DNA of 64,000 bases, from the NCBI RefSeq assembly GCF_009017415.1, contig NC_092407.1, positions 3,224,001-3,288,000 on the forward strand, given 5' to 3'. Origin of the DNA: Aspergillus flavus. Its lineage: Eukaryota > Ascomycota > Eurotiomycetes > Eurotiales > Aspergillaceae. The position numbers and the translations under genes were made by a program. Of the stretch, positions 45,230-55,282 are shown piece by piece. The stretch's first letter is position 1, and each line of letters starts with the position of its first letter. A model generated the notes under the pieces. It made no database searches, had not been told where the DNA came from, and was given only the letters and a program-made list of their open reading frames with translations.

Positions 45230-46015
45230 ATGCTCCTCCCACGCCGCAAACTCAAACGCCTACTAATAACCATGCTCCTCCCATTCCTCCTAACCCTAAC
45301 GCTCCTAACCCCCTTCTACCTAATCTACAAACCGCCATCGCTGCTTATCCGCTACTTCCAACACCGCTGGCCCGACACCCTCTGGCACGTCCCTCTCCCC
45401 AGCAACCGAAAACTCATCGCCCTGACAATCGACGACGCGCCGTCGGTCCACACCCCCGAACTCCGCTCCGTGCTGGCGGACAACGCCGCAAAGGCGACGT
45501 TCTTCCTCATCGGATCGCAGATTCCGGGCCGGGAGGGCGAATTGCATGAGCTTGTGCGGCAGGGGCATGAGTTGGGGAATCATGCGATGCGGGATGAGCC
45601 GAGTCGGAGTCTTAGTGATGAGGAGCTGAGGGAGCAGGTACGGGTCGTGCAGGATCGGATTCGCGCGGCGTATTCGGCGGTTGGGGGGCGGGAGCCGAGG
45701 GAGAGGTGGTTTCGGCCTGGGAGTGGGTTTTTTAGTGAGCGCATGAGGGGGTTGTTGGGGGAATTGGGGTTTAGGATTGTCTTGGGGAGTGTGTATCCGC
45801 ATGATGCGCAGGTGAAGTGGTGGTGGGTGAATGCGAGGCATATTTTGAGTATGGTTCGGCCGGGGAGTATTGTTATTTGTCATGATCGGCGGGAGTGGAC
45901 GGTGCCTATGTTGAGGGTGGTTTTGCCGGAGTTGAGGAGGAGAGGGTATGAGATTGTGACGGTTTCTGAGTTAGTTAGGGCTGGCGTGGAGGCTGGGACG
46001 ATTTCTGGGACGTGA
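45230..46015 (+). CDS. Membrane-anchored polysaccharide deacetylase (NodB fold)
   Basis: Predicted carbohydrate esterase family 4 enzyme, which removes acetyl groups from chitin-like polymers. Single exon, 261 residues. A basic start (RRKLKR) and one hydrophobic helix at about 11-33 suggest a type II anchor with the enzyme outside the cytosol. The NodB fold shows LTIDDAPS at about 65-72 (the usual TFDDGP with two changes), TFFLIGSQ, the metal site HELGNHAM at about 113-120, RWFRPGSGFFSERM, and VICHDRREW with the final histidine. The catalytic Asp pair and the His ligands are present. The gene has a sharp switch of strand composition: C-rich in the first third, G-rich after about 45530. Substrate not known. 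Confidence 0.87.
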   Translation: MLLPRRKLKRLLITMLLPFLLTLTLLTPFYLIYKPPSLLIRYFQHRWPDTLWHVPLPSNRKLIALTIDDAPSVHTPELRSVLADNAAKATFFLIGSQIPGREGELHELVRQGHELGNHAMRDEPSRSLSDEELREQVRVVQDRIRAAYSAVGGREPRERWFRPGSGFFSERMRGLLGELGFRIVLGSVYPHDAQVKWWWVNARHILSMVRPGSIVICHDRREWTVPMLRVVLPELRRRGYEIVTVSELVRAGVEAGTISGT

Positions 46016-46209
46016 TGGTCTTCTATGTTCAGTTGTTTTTTTGGTTCTTTGAAGCGTTTTGTCTGGGTATGGTATATGTTCTCTTTTCTTTTGTACATAT
46101 CTTTTGTAGAATACACCTGCGTGTTTTGGAAGAGTACACTTTTGGCAAATAAACAAACAAGCAATTGAATGAACAGGCTGTTGAACAAGGGACAGAGGTC
46201 GCCTGCGAC

Positions 46210-48918
46210 TCACTCCCATCTCTTCCATTCTTCCAGGTTTCTCCTGAGCTCCGCATCACAGTCGTATCCGCGTTCCTCATCTTCCAGTAGCTGGGCCCTG
46301 TGTTTCCGATACCGCTGCTCGGCTTCATACCGTTGCAGAGCAATCATGTTCAGGTAGGCTAGGTCGTTTTCCTCCACAGCCTCCCGGAACTTCAGCCGCA
46401 TGCGAGGAGAGTAGAGCTGGCAGCTTGCCTCCCGACAGCGAGCCAGCCCGTCGCCCGGCGGCAGGCGCATCATGGCTGAGAATTTACGGGCAATGGGATA
46501 GTTGGCCTTGACCATGGGCCACACTACATCATCATAGCAGTCCTCGCATACCGTGAGCTCCGGGAGTTGGGGCATGTAGTGCCACGTATTAAGCGCTACC
46601 CGGCTACGGCGGCAGTCCCGAAGCACGACCTTGCGGCGAGCATAGGCCATGAATTCACTCAGGTCGGGCTGGGGTGAGTGCTCTTGCTCGGCACGGTTCG
46701 CAGCAATGTCGAGAAGGTCAATGTACCGGACGAAGCGGGGGCTGTCCGTCACAAAATCGCAGACACGCTCTTGTAGAGTGGTGCAAAGCTTGAATGTATC
46801 TTGATGTGGGGGCATGAGGAGTCTTAGATTTCGAACACATGCGGAACAGACGTTGAACTTTGGAAGGAACGCTCCCGTGGCAGGGTCGACGACGCGGTAC
46901 CAGTGCTGCTCGCTGACAACACGCCCTGTGCATGGCTTGGTTCCTAGGGGTGGCTGGGTGATCTGGCAGAGCAGGTGCAGGTGGTCGAGCTGTTTATTGA
47001 TTGTTTGCATCCAGGCGAGCCGGGCCCATGGCTCGCTCATCGCACAACGGACCTTCTCCGAGCGTGGCCGGGGGGTTCCTAATATCAAGAGGTCGCGGAA
47101 TTTCGACTTGCGCATCTGGTTCAGGCACGAGGGACAGATGTTCAAGTGAGTCATACCTTTTATTGTGTACCAGTCCTGGTATCCTGCCACTGGGACAGAC
47201 CTAGGGCAGGGTAACAGACACTGACCAGACCTGCTCGGAGATGGTGGGCGAACTGGTTGTGGGAGGCTAACTTGTAGAGATTGCAGCTGCTCGAGAGTAT
47301 GTTCCAAACTTTTCAAAGAAGCGGGCTTTAGGGCCTCAGTTTGAAATGAAACAGTCCGTTTGGGTAGGACAGGAGCAGACTGCGCCTCATCTGATGGCAC
47401 CAACCTTGGCACCGGCATTTCAATGAGAGAGGCGGGGCCTGAGCCTTTCTTGACTGATGGTGGGGCAACCGTTGCTGATCTGTGTGCAAGTTGTGGACGG
47501 GGTGCCTGGTTAGCTGGCTCCTGAGTAGTAGTTGGATCACTTTTGGCAACAATGGGGCCACTGGGTTTTGGATCAGAGACTGGGGTAGGTGGATTTGTCT
47601 TCTGTGCATCTGGGGAACCACCCGACTCTCTCTGTTCATGTTTGCGCCTCAGTTTCTCTTCCAATCTCTCGGCCAGGCTTAGTGTTTTCGGGGATCCCAC
47701 GGGAGGCTTTCCACTTCCTTGAGGCGCCGGGCTTGGTCCTGGCTTGATGCCATGGTCTTTTTCCTTAGTTGCAGCTAAATTGGCTTGATGGCCGGGGGCT
47801 GAGTTAGGCTGTTGGGCGCTAGTGTTGATGCTCGCCGGCCGCTTTGGAACAGAAGAGGAAACAGGCTTGTTTGGAAGAGAAGAAGTGTGCACCTGAGGCA
47901 CCGGCTTTGTGACTTTCTGAGGGCTTAGATTGGCTGGGAGGGACTGCTTGACATTAGCTGTTGACTGTCTCGTAGGTTGGTCAGGCTTGACACCCCGTGA
48001 CTCCTTTGTGATGGAAGCAGGCTTGCTTGGTAACGATGAAGTAGGCATGGGAGAAGGCTGTTTGACAGCTTGCTGTGGGGTTGAGCTGACTGGAAGAGGG
48101 TGCTGGACCTTAGTTCCTGTGGGTTGATTAGACCTGACACCCCCCGACGGCTTTGGAACAGACGAAGCAGACTTGTTTGCCAAGGAAGATGTACGTATTG
48201 GGGGAGGCGACTTTGTGGCATTCACTGGGCTTGGGGTGAACTGGGTAGGCTGCTGGATTTTGGTTCCCGGCGGGCCTGTAGGACGGCCAGACACGGACCT
48301 CTTTAGAATGGAGGAAGCAGGCTTGCTTGGCAATGAAGAGGTGCGCACAGGGGCAGATGGCTTGGAAGGTTTCAGTGGAATTGGACTGGAATTCGCCTTG
48401 TGCAATGCTGGGACGCTGTCCTTTTGTTCCTTGGAGCCCTGGGAGCCAGAGTTCACGGGTTGAGAAGCTAATTTTTGATGGCCAGTTGCGGGCCTACTGT
48501 TCTGTACCGGTTGAGGTGCTGGTGCGCGTGGCTGGCCTCGGGGGGATGTGTCTCGAGACATAGGTGGTGTCGCCAAAGGCGCTGGCCTGAGTTGAGATCC
48601 TTGCTGTGTGGCATTACCAGCATCGAACAGGCAGGGCTGTTTGGACTCCGAAGGTGGTGTGGGTGGTCCGGAACTAATAACGGAAGAGGTGCTCCCGTGG
48701 CCATAACCTCCTAGGGTATCGGTTTGAACGATGGACGTGAGTGAGAGTGTTTCAATGATCACCGGGTATTGATCGATAGACCCTCTGGCACAGACTCCTT
48801 CAATTCCAGGCTTGTCTCCAATCTTGGTCAATCCGTGTAGCTCCCGAGAGAGCGATTCAAATTCGTCTTCGACCGAGGGCGAAGGTGGCCACCGCGGCCG
48901 CTTGTTCCAGAAAAACAT
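46210..48918 (-). CDS. 902-residue Pro/Ser-rich repeat protein with Cys-pair C-terminal domain
   Basis: Single exon of 902 residues from MFFWNKRPRWPP. The longer frame to 49014 would add a stretch encoded by a poly-A/T tract and is unlikely. The N-terminal 500 or so residues are Pro/Ser/Lys-rich and hold four diverged repeats of about 50 residues centred on TSSLPSKPAS. The C-terminal part (about 560-902) looks folded and has spaced Cys pairs: CPSCLNQMRKSKF, CSACVRNLRLL and CEDCYDDVVWP, plus CREASCQLYSPRMR, suggesting zinc-binding modules with repeated architecture. It ends in a charged helix. I do not recognise a named family; a fungus-specific protein of this kind is likely. No signal peptide or membrane segment is visible. 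Confidence 0.82.
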   Translation of the reverse strand: MFFWNKRPRWPPSPSVEDEFESLSRELHGLTKIGDKPGIEGVCARGSIDQYPVIIETLSLTSIVQTDTLGGYGHGSTSSVISSGPPTPPSESKQPCLFDAGNATQQGSQLRPAPLATPPMSRDTSPRGQPRAPAPQPVQNSRPATGHQKLASQPVNSGSQGSKEQKDSVPALHKANSSPIPLKPSKPSAPVRTSSLPSKPASSILKRSVSGRPTGPPGTKIQQPTQFTPSPVNATKSPPPIRTSSLANKSASSVPKPSGGVRSNQPTGTKVQHPLPVSSTPQQAVKQPSPMPTSSLPSKPASITKESRGVKPDQPTRQSTANVKQSLPANLSPQKVTKPVPQVHTSSLPNKPVSSSVPKRPASINTSAQQPNSAPGHQANLAATKEKDHGIKPGPSPAPQGSGKPPVGSPKTLSLAERLEEKLRRKHEQRESGGSPDAQKTNPPTPVSDPKPSGPIVAKSDPTTTQEPANQAPRPQLAHRSATVAPPSVKKGSGPASLIEMPVPRLVPSDEAQSAPVLPKRTVSFQTEALKPASLKSLEHTLEQLQSLQVSLPQPVRPPSPSRSGQCLLPCPRSVPVAGYQDWYTIKGMTHLNICPSCLNQMRKSKFRDLLILGTPRPRSEKVRCAMSEPWARLAWMQTINKQLDHLHLLCQITQPPLGTKPCTGRVVSEQHWYRVVDPATGAFLPKFNVCSACVRNLRLLMPPHQDTFKLCTTLQERVCDFVTDSPRFVRYIDLLDIAANRAEQEHSPQPDLSEFMAYARRKVVLRDCRRSRVALNTWHYMPQLPELTVCEDCYDDVVWPMVKANYPIARKFSAMMRLPPGDGLARCREASCQLYSPRMRLKFREAVEENDLAYLNMIALQRYEAEQRYRKHRAQLLEDEERGYDCDAELRRNLEEWKRWE
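47860..48440 (-). repeat. Four diverged ~50-residue coding repeats
   Basis: Within the 902-residue protein, the blocks RTSSLPSKPASS, RTSSLANKSASS, PTSSLPSKPAS and HTSSLPNKPVSS recur at intervals of about 50 residues (150 bases), each followed by a basic-Gly stretch and a Gln/Pro-rich linker. They are diverged, so the expansion is old. Confidence 0.75.
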
Positions 48919-50713
48919 GGTTGATTGCAAGGGAAAAAAAAAAAAAAAAAAATCAAAAGCACGAGACAAGAAACCAAAAGCAAAACTCCGACTGGTACGA
49001 TGTCGACAATCCAAGACGAGAGGGAGTAGTTTTACAGTTGCTGGGCGAAGCCAAGGGCTATCCTATTGCAGCGGCGCGGTGGATTAGAGACTCTTTCCTG
49101 GAAGCTGGCATATTATGTTCGTCGTGACGAACTCACTTGGAGTTGCGAAGAGAACACGATATATAAGGACGGTTTGGATCCGGGTGAGACAGGTTGGGCC
49201 GCAACTGGTGAAGGCAGTGTAAAAAGAATCGACCGGATATGTGCTTTTGAGTCTTTTGGAATTATTAATATTAATTAGCGGGGTATCGGGGGGGTATTCT
49301 GGTCTATCTGAGAACATAAACAGATAAAAGGGGAAAGTATGACAGTGTATATAAGCCCCAATGAGAACCTGGTCGGGCAGCGCCTCTCGATATGATGGCC
49401 CTATCAGGGCATCAGCCTAAGCATTGGGCGGAAAGGCGACGAATCAGGCCATTGGGGCATGAAACACGGCGGTCGTGGCCAGATGCTGAGCATGAAGCTG
49501 TTTGGCTCTCTGCAGGCCAAATCAACAGGCACAGAAGTCAGAAAGTCACAATCTTTGGTCGAGACCAGTATGATAGACGTGCTCGCTGCACCTACATGTG
49601 AGTAAGTGTGGGACGAAGGCATCCATGGCGATGCAAAGGCGCCAGATCAGCGGATTTTCTTTCGATACCAGCTGAATCCCTAGCGGATGGACCAATTGCT
49701 ATCGTTAAAAGTTTTAAAGAAAAAAGAATGTGGGTAAAGGATGCAGGACGGCCGCCATATTGTGGGGGAGACAGTTGGCCCCAGCCTGCTCATACGCGTA
49801 GAAAGGCGAGGCGAGGCGGTTGCGTGAAGCGCCTCAGCCTCTTTCATCATTGATCTCGACCATTGGTCCTTGTTGGGCTTCATTGCCCCAGACAAGTCGC
49901 CTACTGCGGTCCATGTCAGTCAAATTCTAGGGTCCATGACGGCATTCCACCGTTGTTGGCATGGAAGGCTATGATGCCGTTGCGGTTGTTGTAGGCAATT
50001 GCCGGCGCTGAGTTGGCCTGAAGCAAGTGCAGAAGACCCCGGAGTCATTATGGGCTCTGGAGAATGTTACACAATCAATAATGGATAGATAATCGATGAT
50101 TGGAATAACACAATGGTAGACTATCTAAAAGTTGGGTTGTGATGCGATTGTCGAGATGATCTTGTTCCCTTGGGCATCCTGTGTCAATGCATAAACTGTG
50201 ATCGTGCATTACAGATGACTAATGAGAACATCCGGTAATGTGCACAAATCCCATGATCAGAGTTAGTTCCGTCGGAGATTCGAAAAGAGAAGAAAACAAA
50301 AAGCCGACGGCCTCTTCCGATGGCGTCATACCCGACGGAAGTATCACTAAGATTCCAGTCATAACAAAAGGTGAAAGAAAGATTGCAAGGAGTATGTCAG
50401 AACTTGCTATCAATCAATGACCTGAGTCCTATCAAGCTAATAGAGCGAGATTGTGGTTTTGCGACACTCGTACAAACATCGGAATACATCCGCGATATGA
50501 AAACTGCGGGGAAGAGAAAGCCATGGATGAGGGATGAAGCATATCCAAACGACGAGATAGTAGTCGGATGACAAATCAACAACAGTAACTAGCAATTCAT
50601 GAAATGGTAGCTAATTGCAATAAGACCCATCTTGTGCTCGTACGTAAACCAAAGCATCCTCGTTACCCACCTGGTGGTGCTTGTTAAATTATTATCCGGA
50701 AGCCCCTCCTCGA
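48919..50713. other. Divergent intergenic region, no gene seen
   Basis: 1.8 kb between divergent starts. An A19 tract (48934-48952) lies 15 bases before the start of the 902-residue protein. The frames at 49392-49853 and 50219-50582 overlap on both strands and have no motifs. Promoters of both neighbours must be here. Confidence 0.45.
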
Positions 50714-51915
50714 ATGTATCTAAACCGTTTCTTCGCAACCCATTTCGCTTCCCTTCGTACAACTGCCACGAGGATTACTTCACCAAGTATTGCCCGTCTC
50801 TCTGCCATCCGCGCTCATCTCAGTCCATCACCCATTTCACCATTTTCCCATCAAGCCCGCGCCATGTCCGTCCCATCGACCATGAAGGCGGTCATTGTCG
50901 AGAAACTCGGCGGCCCTGAGGTTCTCGAGTTCAAATCCGACCACCCCGTCCCGACCCCGCAGGAGGGCCAATTGCTCGTCAAGAACAACATCTCCGGTGT
51001 AAACTACATCGACACCTACTTCCGGACGGGTCTCTACCCATCTGCCAAACCTGAAATCCTCGGCCGCGAAGGCGCCGGCACCGTTGTCGCACTGGGCTCG
51101 GGTCCTAACCCGTACGGTTTCAAGGTCGGCGATCGCGTCGCCTGGATGACCACAGGTGGTTATGCCGAATACACAGCCGTCCCGGCGGCCAAGACCGTCA
51201 AGATCCCCGATGAGATCACTGATGAGGATGCCATAGCTGGTTTCCTGAGCGGCTTGACGGTTATCACCCTGGCTAAGGAGACCTACGCTGTGCAGAAGGG
51301 CGACTGGGTACTGCTGCATGCGGCAGCTGGTGGTGCTGGGTTCCTCATGACGCAGGTTCTCAAGTCTCTTGGTGCCAAGGTGATTGGAACGGCAGGTGGT
51401 CCGGAGAAGGTCGCTCTGGTGAAGAGTCTGGGCGCGGATGTGGTTATCGATTACCGCAGCGAGGAGGGTAAAGATTGGGTCAAGAAAGTCAAGGAGGTGA
51501 CTGATGGACGGGGTGTCGATGTTGTTTATGACTCCGTTGGAAAGGATACTTGGGAAGGAAGCTTGGAAGCCGTCAAGAGAAAGGGTACTATCGTTTGGTT
51601 TGGTAATGCCAGTGGCCCGGTGCCCCCTTTGCCTCTCCAGTAAGTTCATTTACTTTGTGTCCATCAAGCTCTCATACTAATAGATCGAACAGAAAATTGT
51701 CTCCTAAGTGTGTCAAGGTTGCTCGGCCACAGCTGTTCGGCTACATTGAGACCCGCGAGGAATTTGAATTCTACGTTAATGAGCTGTTCGGCCTCCTCAA
51801 ATCTGGACAACTGAAGGTTAAGATTCACAAGGTTTACCCTCTGGAGCAGGCTGCCCAGGCGCATACCGATTTAGAAGGCAGGAAGACTACCGGAAAGCTT
51901 CTTCTCAAGCCATGA
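50714..51915 (+). CDS. ZTA1: Zeta-crystallin-type NADPH:quinone oxidoreductase
   Basis: Medium-chain reductase without the zinc site, reducing quinones with NADPH. Two exons, 50714-51639 and 51693-51915, intron 53 bp, 382 residues from 50714. Motifs: MKAVIVEKLGGPEVLEF at the fold start, GVNYIDTYFRTGLYP (the quinone reductase signature), LGREGAGTVVALG, GDRVAWMTTGGYAEY, the cofactor-binding HAAAGGAGFLMTQVLKSLGA, and SGQLKVKIHKVYPLEQAAQAH at the end. About 50-60 residues precede the fold, rich in Arg, Ser, Thr and Ala and free of acids (MYLNRFFATHFASLRTTATR), which looks like a mitochondrial presequence. An inner ATG at 50864 (MSVPSTMKAV) would give a cytosolic form. An ATG 33 bases further upstream is also possible. 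Confidence 0.91.
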
Positions 51916-52211
51916 TTTATGCACAGGACATACGATATGTAATGAGAAACGTTATATCTAGTACAGATCAGAGCTGTAGGCGTATGGAGAACTTATGCCA
52001 CTATGATGCATTTTACGCTATCTGGAGTTGTGCAATATTTCGGAATCAATGCAAACAAAAACTTCCGTAACACCGGAATAACAGCATTGGCTTAGGATCG
52101 CATTAGAGGGAGCACAAAATGTAAACAATACTGTAACTAAGAAGGGGACGATATGAACACGTAATGTAGGGCCTTTTGCATCAAGCGGGAAATCAAGACC
52201 ATGATGATAGC

Positions 52212-54256
52212 TCACAGCGTCGTCTCTTTCTTCCCAGCGCCATCACCATTCGGCTCCTCGATCTCCTCAACATCGTCCGGTTCTTTTTCAGTCAAGTCGA
52301 CCGACTGCTTATAGCCCAGCATCAGATCGTTGCAGAGGACAGTGTAGATCGAGCTATAAACAGTATGAACATCTTCAAAGAAGTTCAGGCCACAGTTGAG
52401 TTCCCACACCGGAGTGATCACTTTCATCTTGGGGTAACAGAGCTTGAGTAGACTTTCTTCCAGGAAAAACTGGAAATCAGGCATCGACGCCGCCCCAGTT
52501 TCCCACATCAATCTTTCCTCCCCACTTAGATCGTAGCGAGGCTTTCCAGGATCACGGTAGGCTTTCCCGACCATCCGTCCAACAGGGTTCAGGTCAGGTG
52601 CGTGGTGTCTGTAGAACTCACGAACTTCTGGCGTGGGAGGGAAGACCGCAATCACCTCGAAGCCGTGAATATCCGGCACAAGCGCCGAATGCAAAGCATT
52701 CTGGTTTGCCAACGTTTGAAATTGAAGGGCCATGGTATTTGTTCCTGAGCCAGCTATTGCGAACTTAACCACTTTACGTGCGACGTCCTTCTTCATAAGG
52801 AAATTCCAGTTCTTTCGCTTATTCCAACTATTTTCCTCGGCATTCACATCGTAGAAGAAGCCACCGAAGAGAGTGGAGCAGGCCTTGTTGAAATCTCCAG
52901 GGCTGGAGGTCGCGAACTCCTGGTTCTGCCACAGTTCTTTGGCTGCAATGTCACACGACCTACGCGCCTCGTCGATGTTCTCTTTGTATTCGGGGCACAC
53001 CTCATGGTAGAGGAGATAGGAGAGGAAATTTCGGATCGTGACAGTGGCTAGCTTCACCATGTCTTCGGTTTCGGGATTGAAGAAATATGGGAAGTACGAA
53101 GTCCTGCAAGATGTTAGCCATGCCAAACCCGTCTAATTACAACAATTATCTTACAGGTACCCCTTCACAACAGTATTGAAGTCGACTGTAAGCTTCGTAC
53201 ACTCATGACGGATGCTCGCCTGCCCTTTAGCGATAAGAGCTTGCTCACTATCAAGTTTCTGGAGCTCTTGTTCATCCACCCCGGTGAACATCTTAGGACC
53301 GACATCGACACCTCCATATGCCAGATACCTCATGAAGACCTCGCGTCTGTCAGGTTCCATGCGACGACTGTTCTGGTAGCGCAGGATGGCGGCCTCGATG
53401 CGGCTAAGAATAGGTTAACACTCTCGAAATCATATAACTAGAGCGAAAACTAACTGGATAAGAGGCCTGGAACTTTTCCATAGCATTCTCGGTTAGTTAC
53501 GATCTCACACCTGAATCGTTTTGCTCACATGTCATAGAGAGCTTTCTCTTCCTCATACTCCTTTGGAGTTATGGGTACATCGACATAGTACTCCTCAAAA
53601 CCGGTAGGCTTGCCCTATACGTAGTCAGATATATCAGATGAGTCTAGGTCGATATCGAATTACTCGACTACCTTTCCATGCTTGGCTTTGGACTTAGTCT
53701 TTCTTTTCTTCTTTTTCTTAGGCGCAACTAAGTCCACAGTAGCCATATCTGTCGTTTCTCCATCGTCAACAGCAGACGAATGTACAGAGTTGGCTAACTT
53801 AGCTTGCTCATCTGCAGCCTGGCTAGGTTGAGTCAAGGTAGTATCACCATCGCTCACAGCTGGCTGAGAGGTCGAGTCGGGTTGGTCGTCAGCAGCCTGG
53901 ACAGGGGTGCTCAGGGATGGTTTTCCATTGTCAACAGCGGCCTGCGGCTTAGAAGCGCTCGCACCATCTGCATTCTCGAAGGGATCGGTTACAGTTGCGT
54001 CTCCATCGTCAAGAAGTGGTTTGTGAGAGGGGTTGGCTTGGTTTTCAGCTATCTCCATAGGATCAGCCACAGTAGGCGCTTCAGCTTCGACAACTGCCTG
54101 GTGCGCAAAGTCGAGTTCATTGCCTGAGGCCTGGTCAGAGGTAGTCAATGTAGCTTTACCACTGCCAACAATCGACTGGTGAGAGTCCTTGACGTCCTGG
54201 CGGAGACGGAGGGGCAGACTCAGAAGACCCCCCGGGCCAATATCCTTAGAAGCCAT
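52212..54256 (-). CDS. arb1: Argonaute-binding protein Arb1
   Basis: Fungal partner of Argonaute; in fission yeast Arb1 belongs to the siRNA chaperone complex needed for RNAi-directed heterochromatin. Five exons: 54256-53672, 53614-53529, 53472-53455 (18 nt), 53403-53155 and 53103-52212, about 609 residues. The first 195 residues are disordered: six diverged 26-residue repeats (about 25-176) and then a Lys-rich KKKKKRKTKSKAKHGK segment. The Arb1 domain follows: GKPTGFEEYYVDVPITP, SRPLIHRIEAAILRYQ, RRMEPDRREVFMRYLAYGGV and a long alpha/beta region to GLNFFEDVHTVYSSIY. The 18-nt exon was chosen because it yields SRPLIHRIE, as in relatives; an acceptor 15 bases earlier would give a 33-nt exon. 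Its presence suggests a working RNAi-linked silencing pathway. Confidence 0.86.
53730..54184 (-). repeat. Six diverged 26-residue coding repeats in Arb1
   Basis: Residues about 25-176 of Arb1 divide into six units of about 26 residues on the pattern S-x-QAVVDDGDATLTxPxQAAD-x-Q. The best-kept pair is in the middle (DNGKPSLSTPVQAADDQPDS and SDGDTTLTQPSQAADEQ). Units are diverged at the base level too. Confidence 0.8.
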
Positions 54257-55282
54257 AGAAAGATTAGTGTCCCCTTGTCACGGGGAAAGAGGTACTTAGC
54301 GAAGTGGGGGAGAGAAAGAAACCTGGAGACCCAGATCAAAATAAATTGGAGTGTGGGAGACAGGAAAGAAAGATCGAGTGAATAGTTCTCAAAACAGGGA
54401 ATGGCGCGCGCCTGTCCAATACTATGAATGCCCACTGGCTTACAACTAATTAGGCATCCGGTACTCTGCAGCCCGTTTGCAATTTAATCACATTCCAAGT
54501 ACCCGTCTTTCATATTCTTTGTATGTAGTACAAAAATCCCATCAGCTCATCGGCTGGAATGATACCAACAATGAAGTTAAGCTTGCTCTTGCACTACCCA
54601 TCATTACTGTTTTCGGGCGACATTGAAACAAACAATCACATATATTGCTGTAATTATTAAGAATCACAATCTAGAGATTCAGAGCTGTGAGATATACATA
54701 TCATGTAGTATGGTGGATCAATAATCTGCCATGTTTATTATTTCCGCTAGTCACAATAGAGTACTCGGGCCGTTCCGCTGTTCAGCCTGAATGAACCCAA
54801 TCTGAAACCTTGGGCCTAACTGAGTGAATGATTTAGACAGACTTGCTGGATTCCCTTATGCGTGTTACTAAGGGAGGCTTGCTTTAGAATGCTGTTTTTG
54901 ACCACCTAAATGATGTATAATCAGTTGACTAGAGATAGATTCTGCACAAAGCAATTCATCTTTTACAAACCGTAAGACCCACGATACCCTGATATCAGTA
55001 TATATTGTATATTTCGAGCTATGAAGATGGATATTGAACCTGCTAGCACTTAGTGCTTCAATGATAGCCAACGACTGCCAGGCAACTTGTACTCTAATTC
55101 TTACAATAAAGGGAAGCTATTGCGCTATTAATATACACCTACGACACGTAATTCACTTTGAGCCCTGGCTCTTCTCCAATCCTAAGTACTATATCACAGG
55201 GTCGGACAACTTTTTATCCTCTTTACATCACTGCCTGAAGTGTTTTGTAGGTTTGATCAGGAATCAGAATATATCTAACGCC
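54257..55282. other. Divergent intergenic region
   Basis: About 1 kb between the Arb1 start and the kinase-like start. AT-rich at about 54560-54740. The kinase frame runs open upstream to 55034, but the extra part has no conserved look. No other gene seen. Confidence 0.45.

Noticed and set aside
45320..45883. 187-codon minus-strand frame opposite the deacetylase
   Set aside because: Pro/His/Leu-rich shadow produced by the strand-composition bias of the real gene.
48919..49014. N-terminal extension of the 902-residue protein to 49014
   Set aside because: Would translate the A19 tract as poly-Phe; the ATG at 48918 gives a sensible start.
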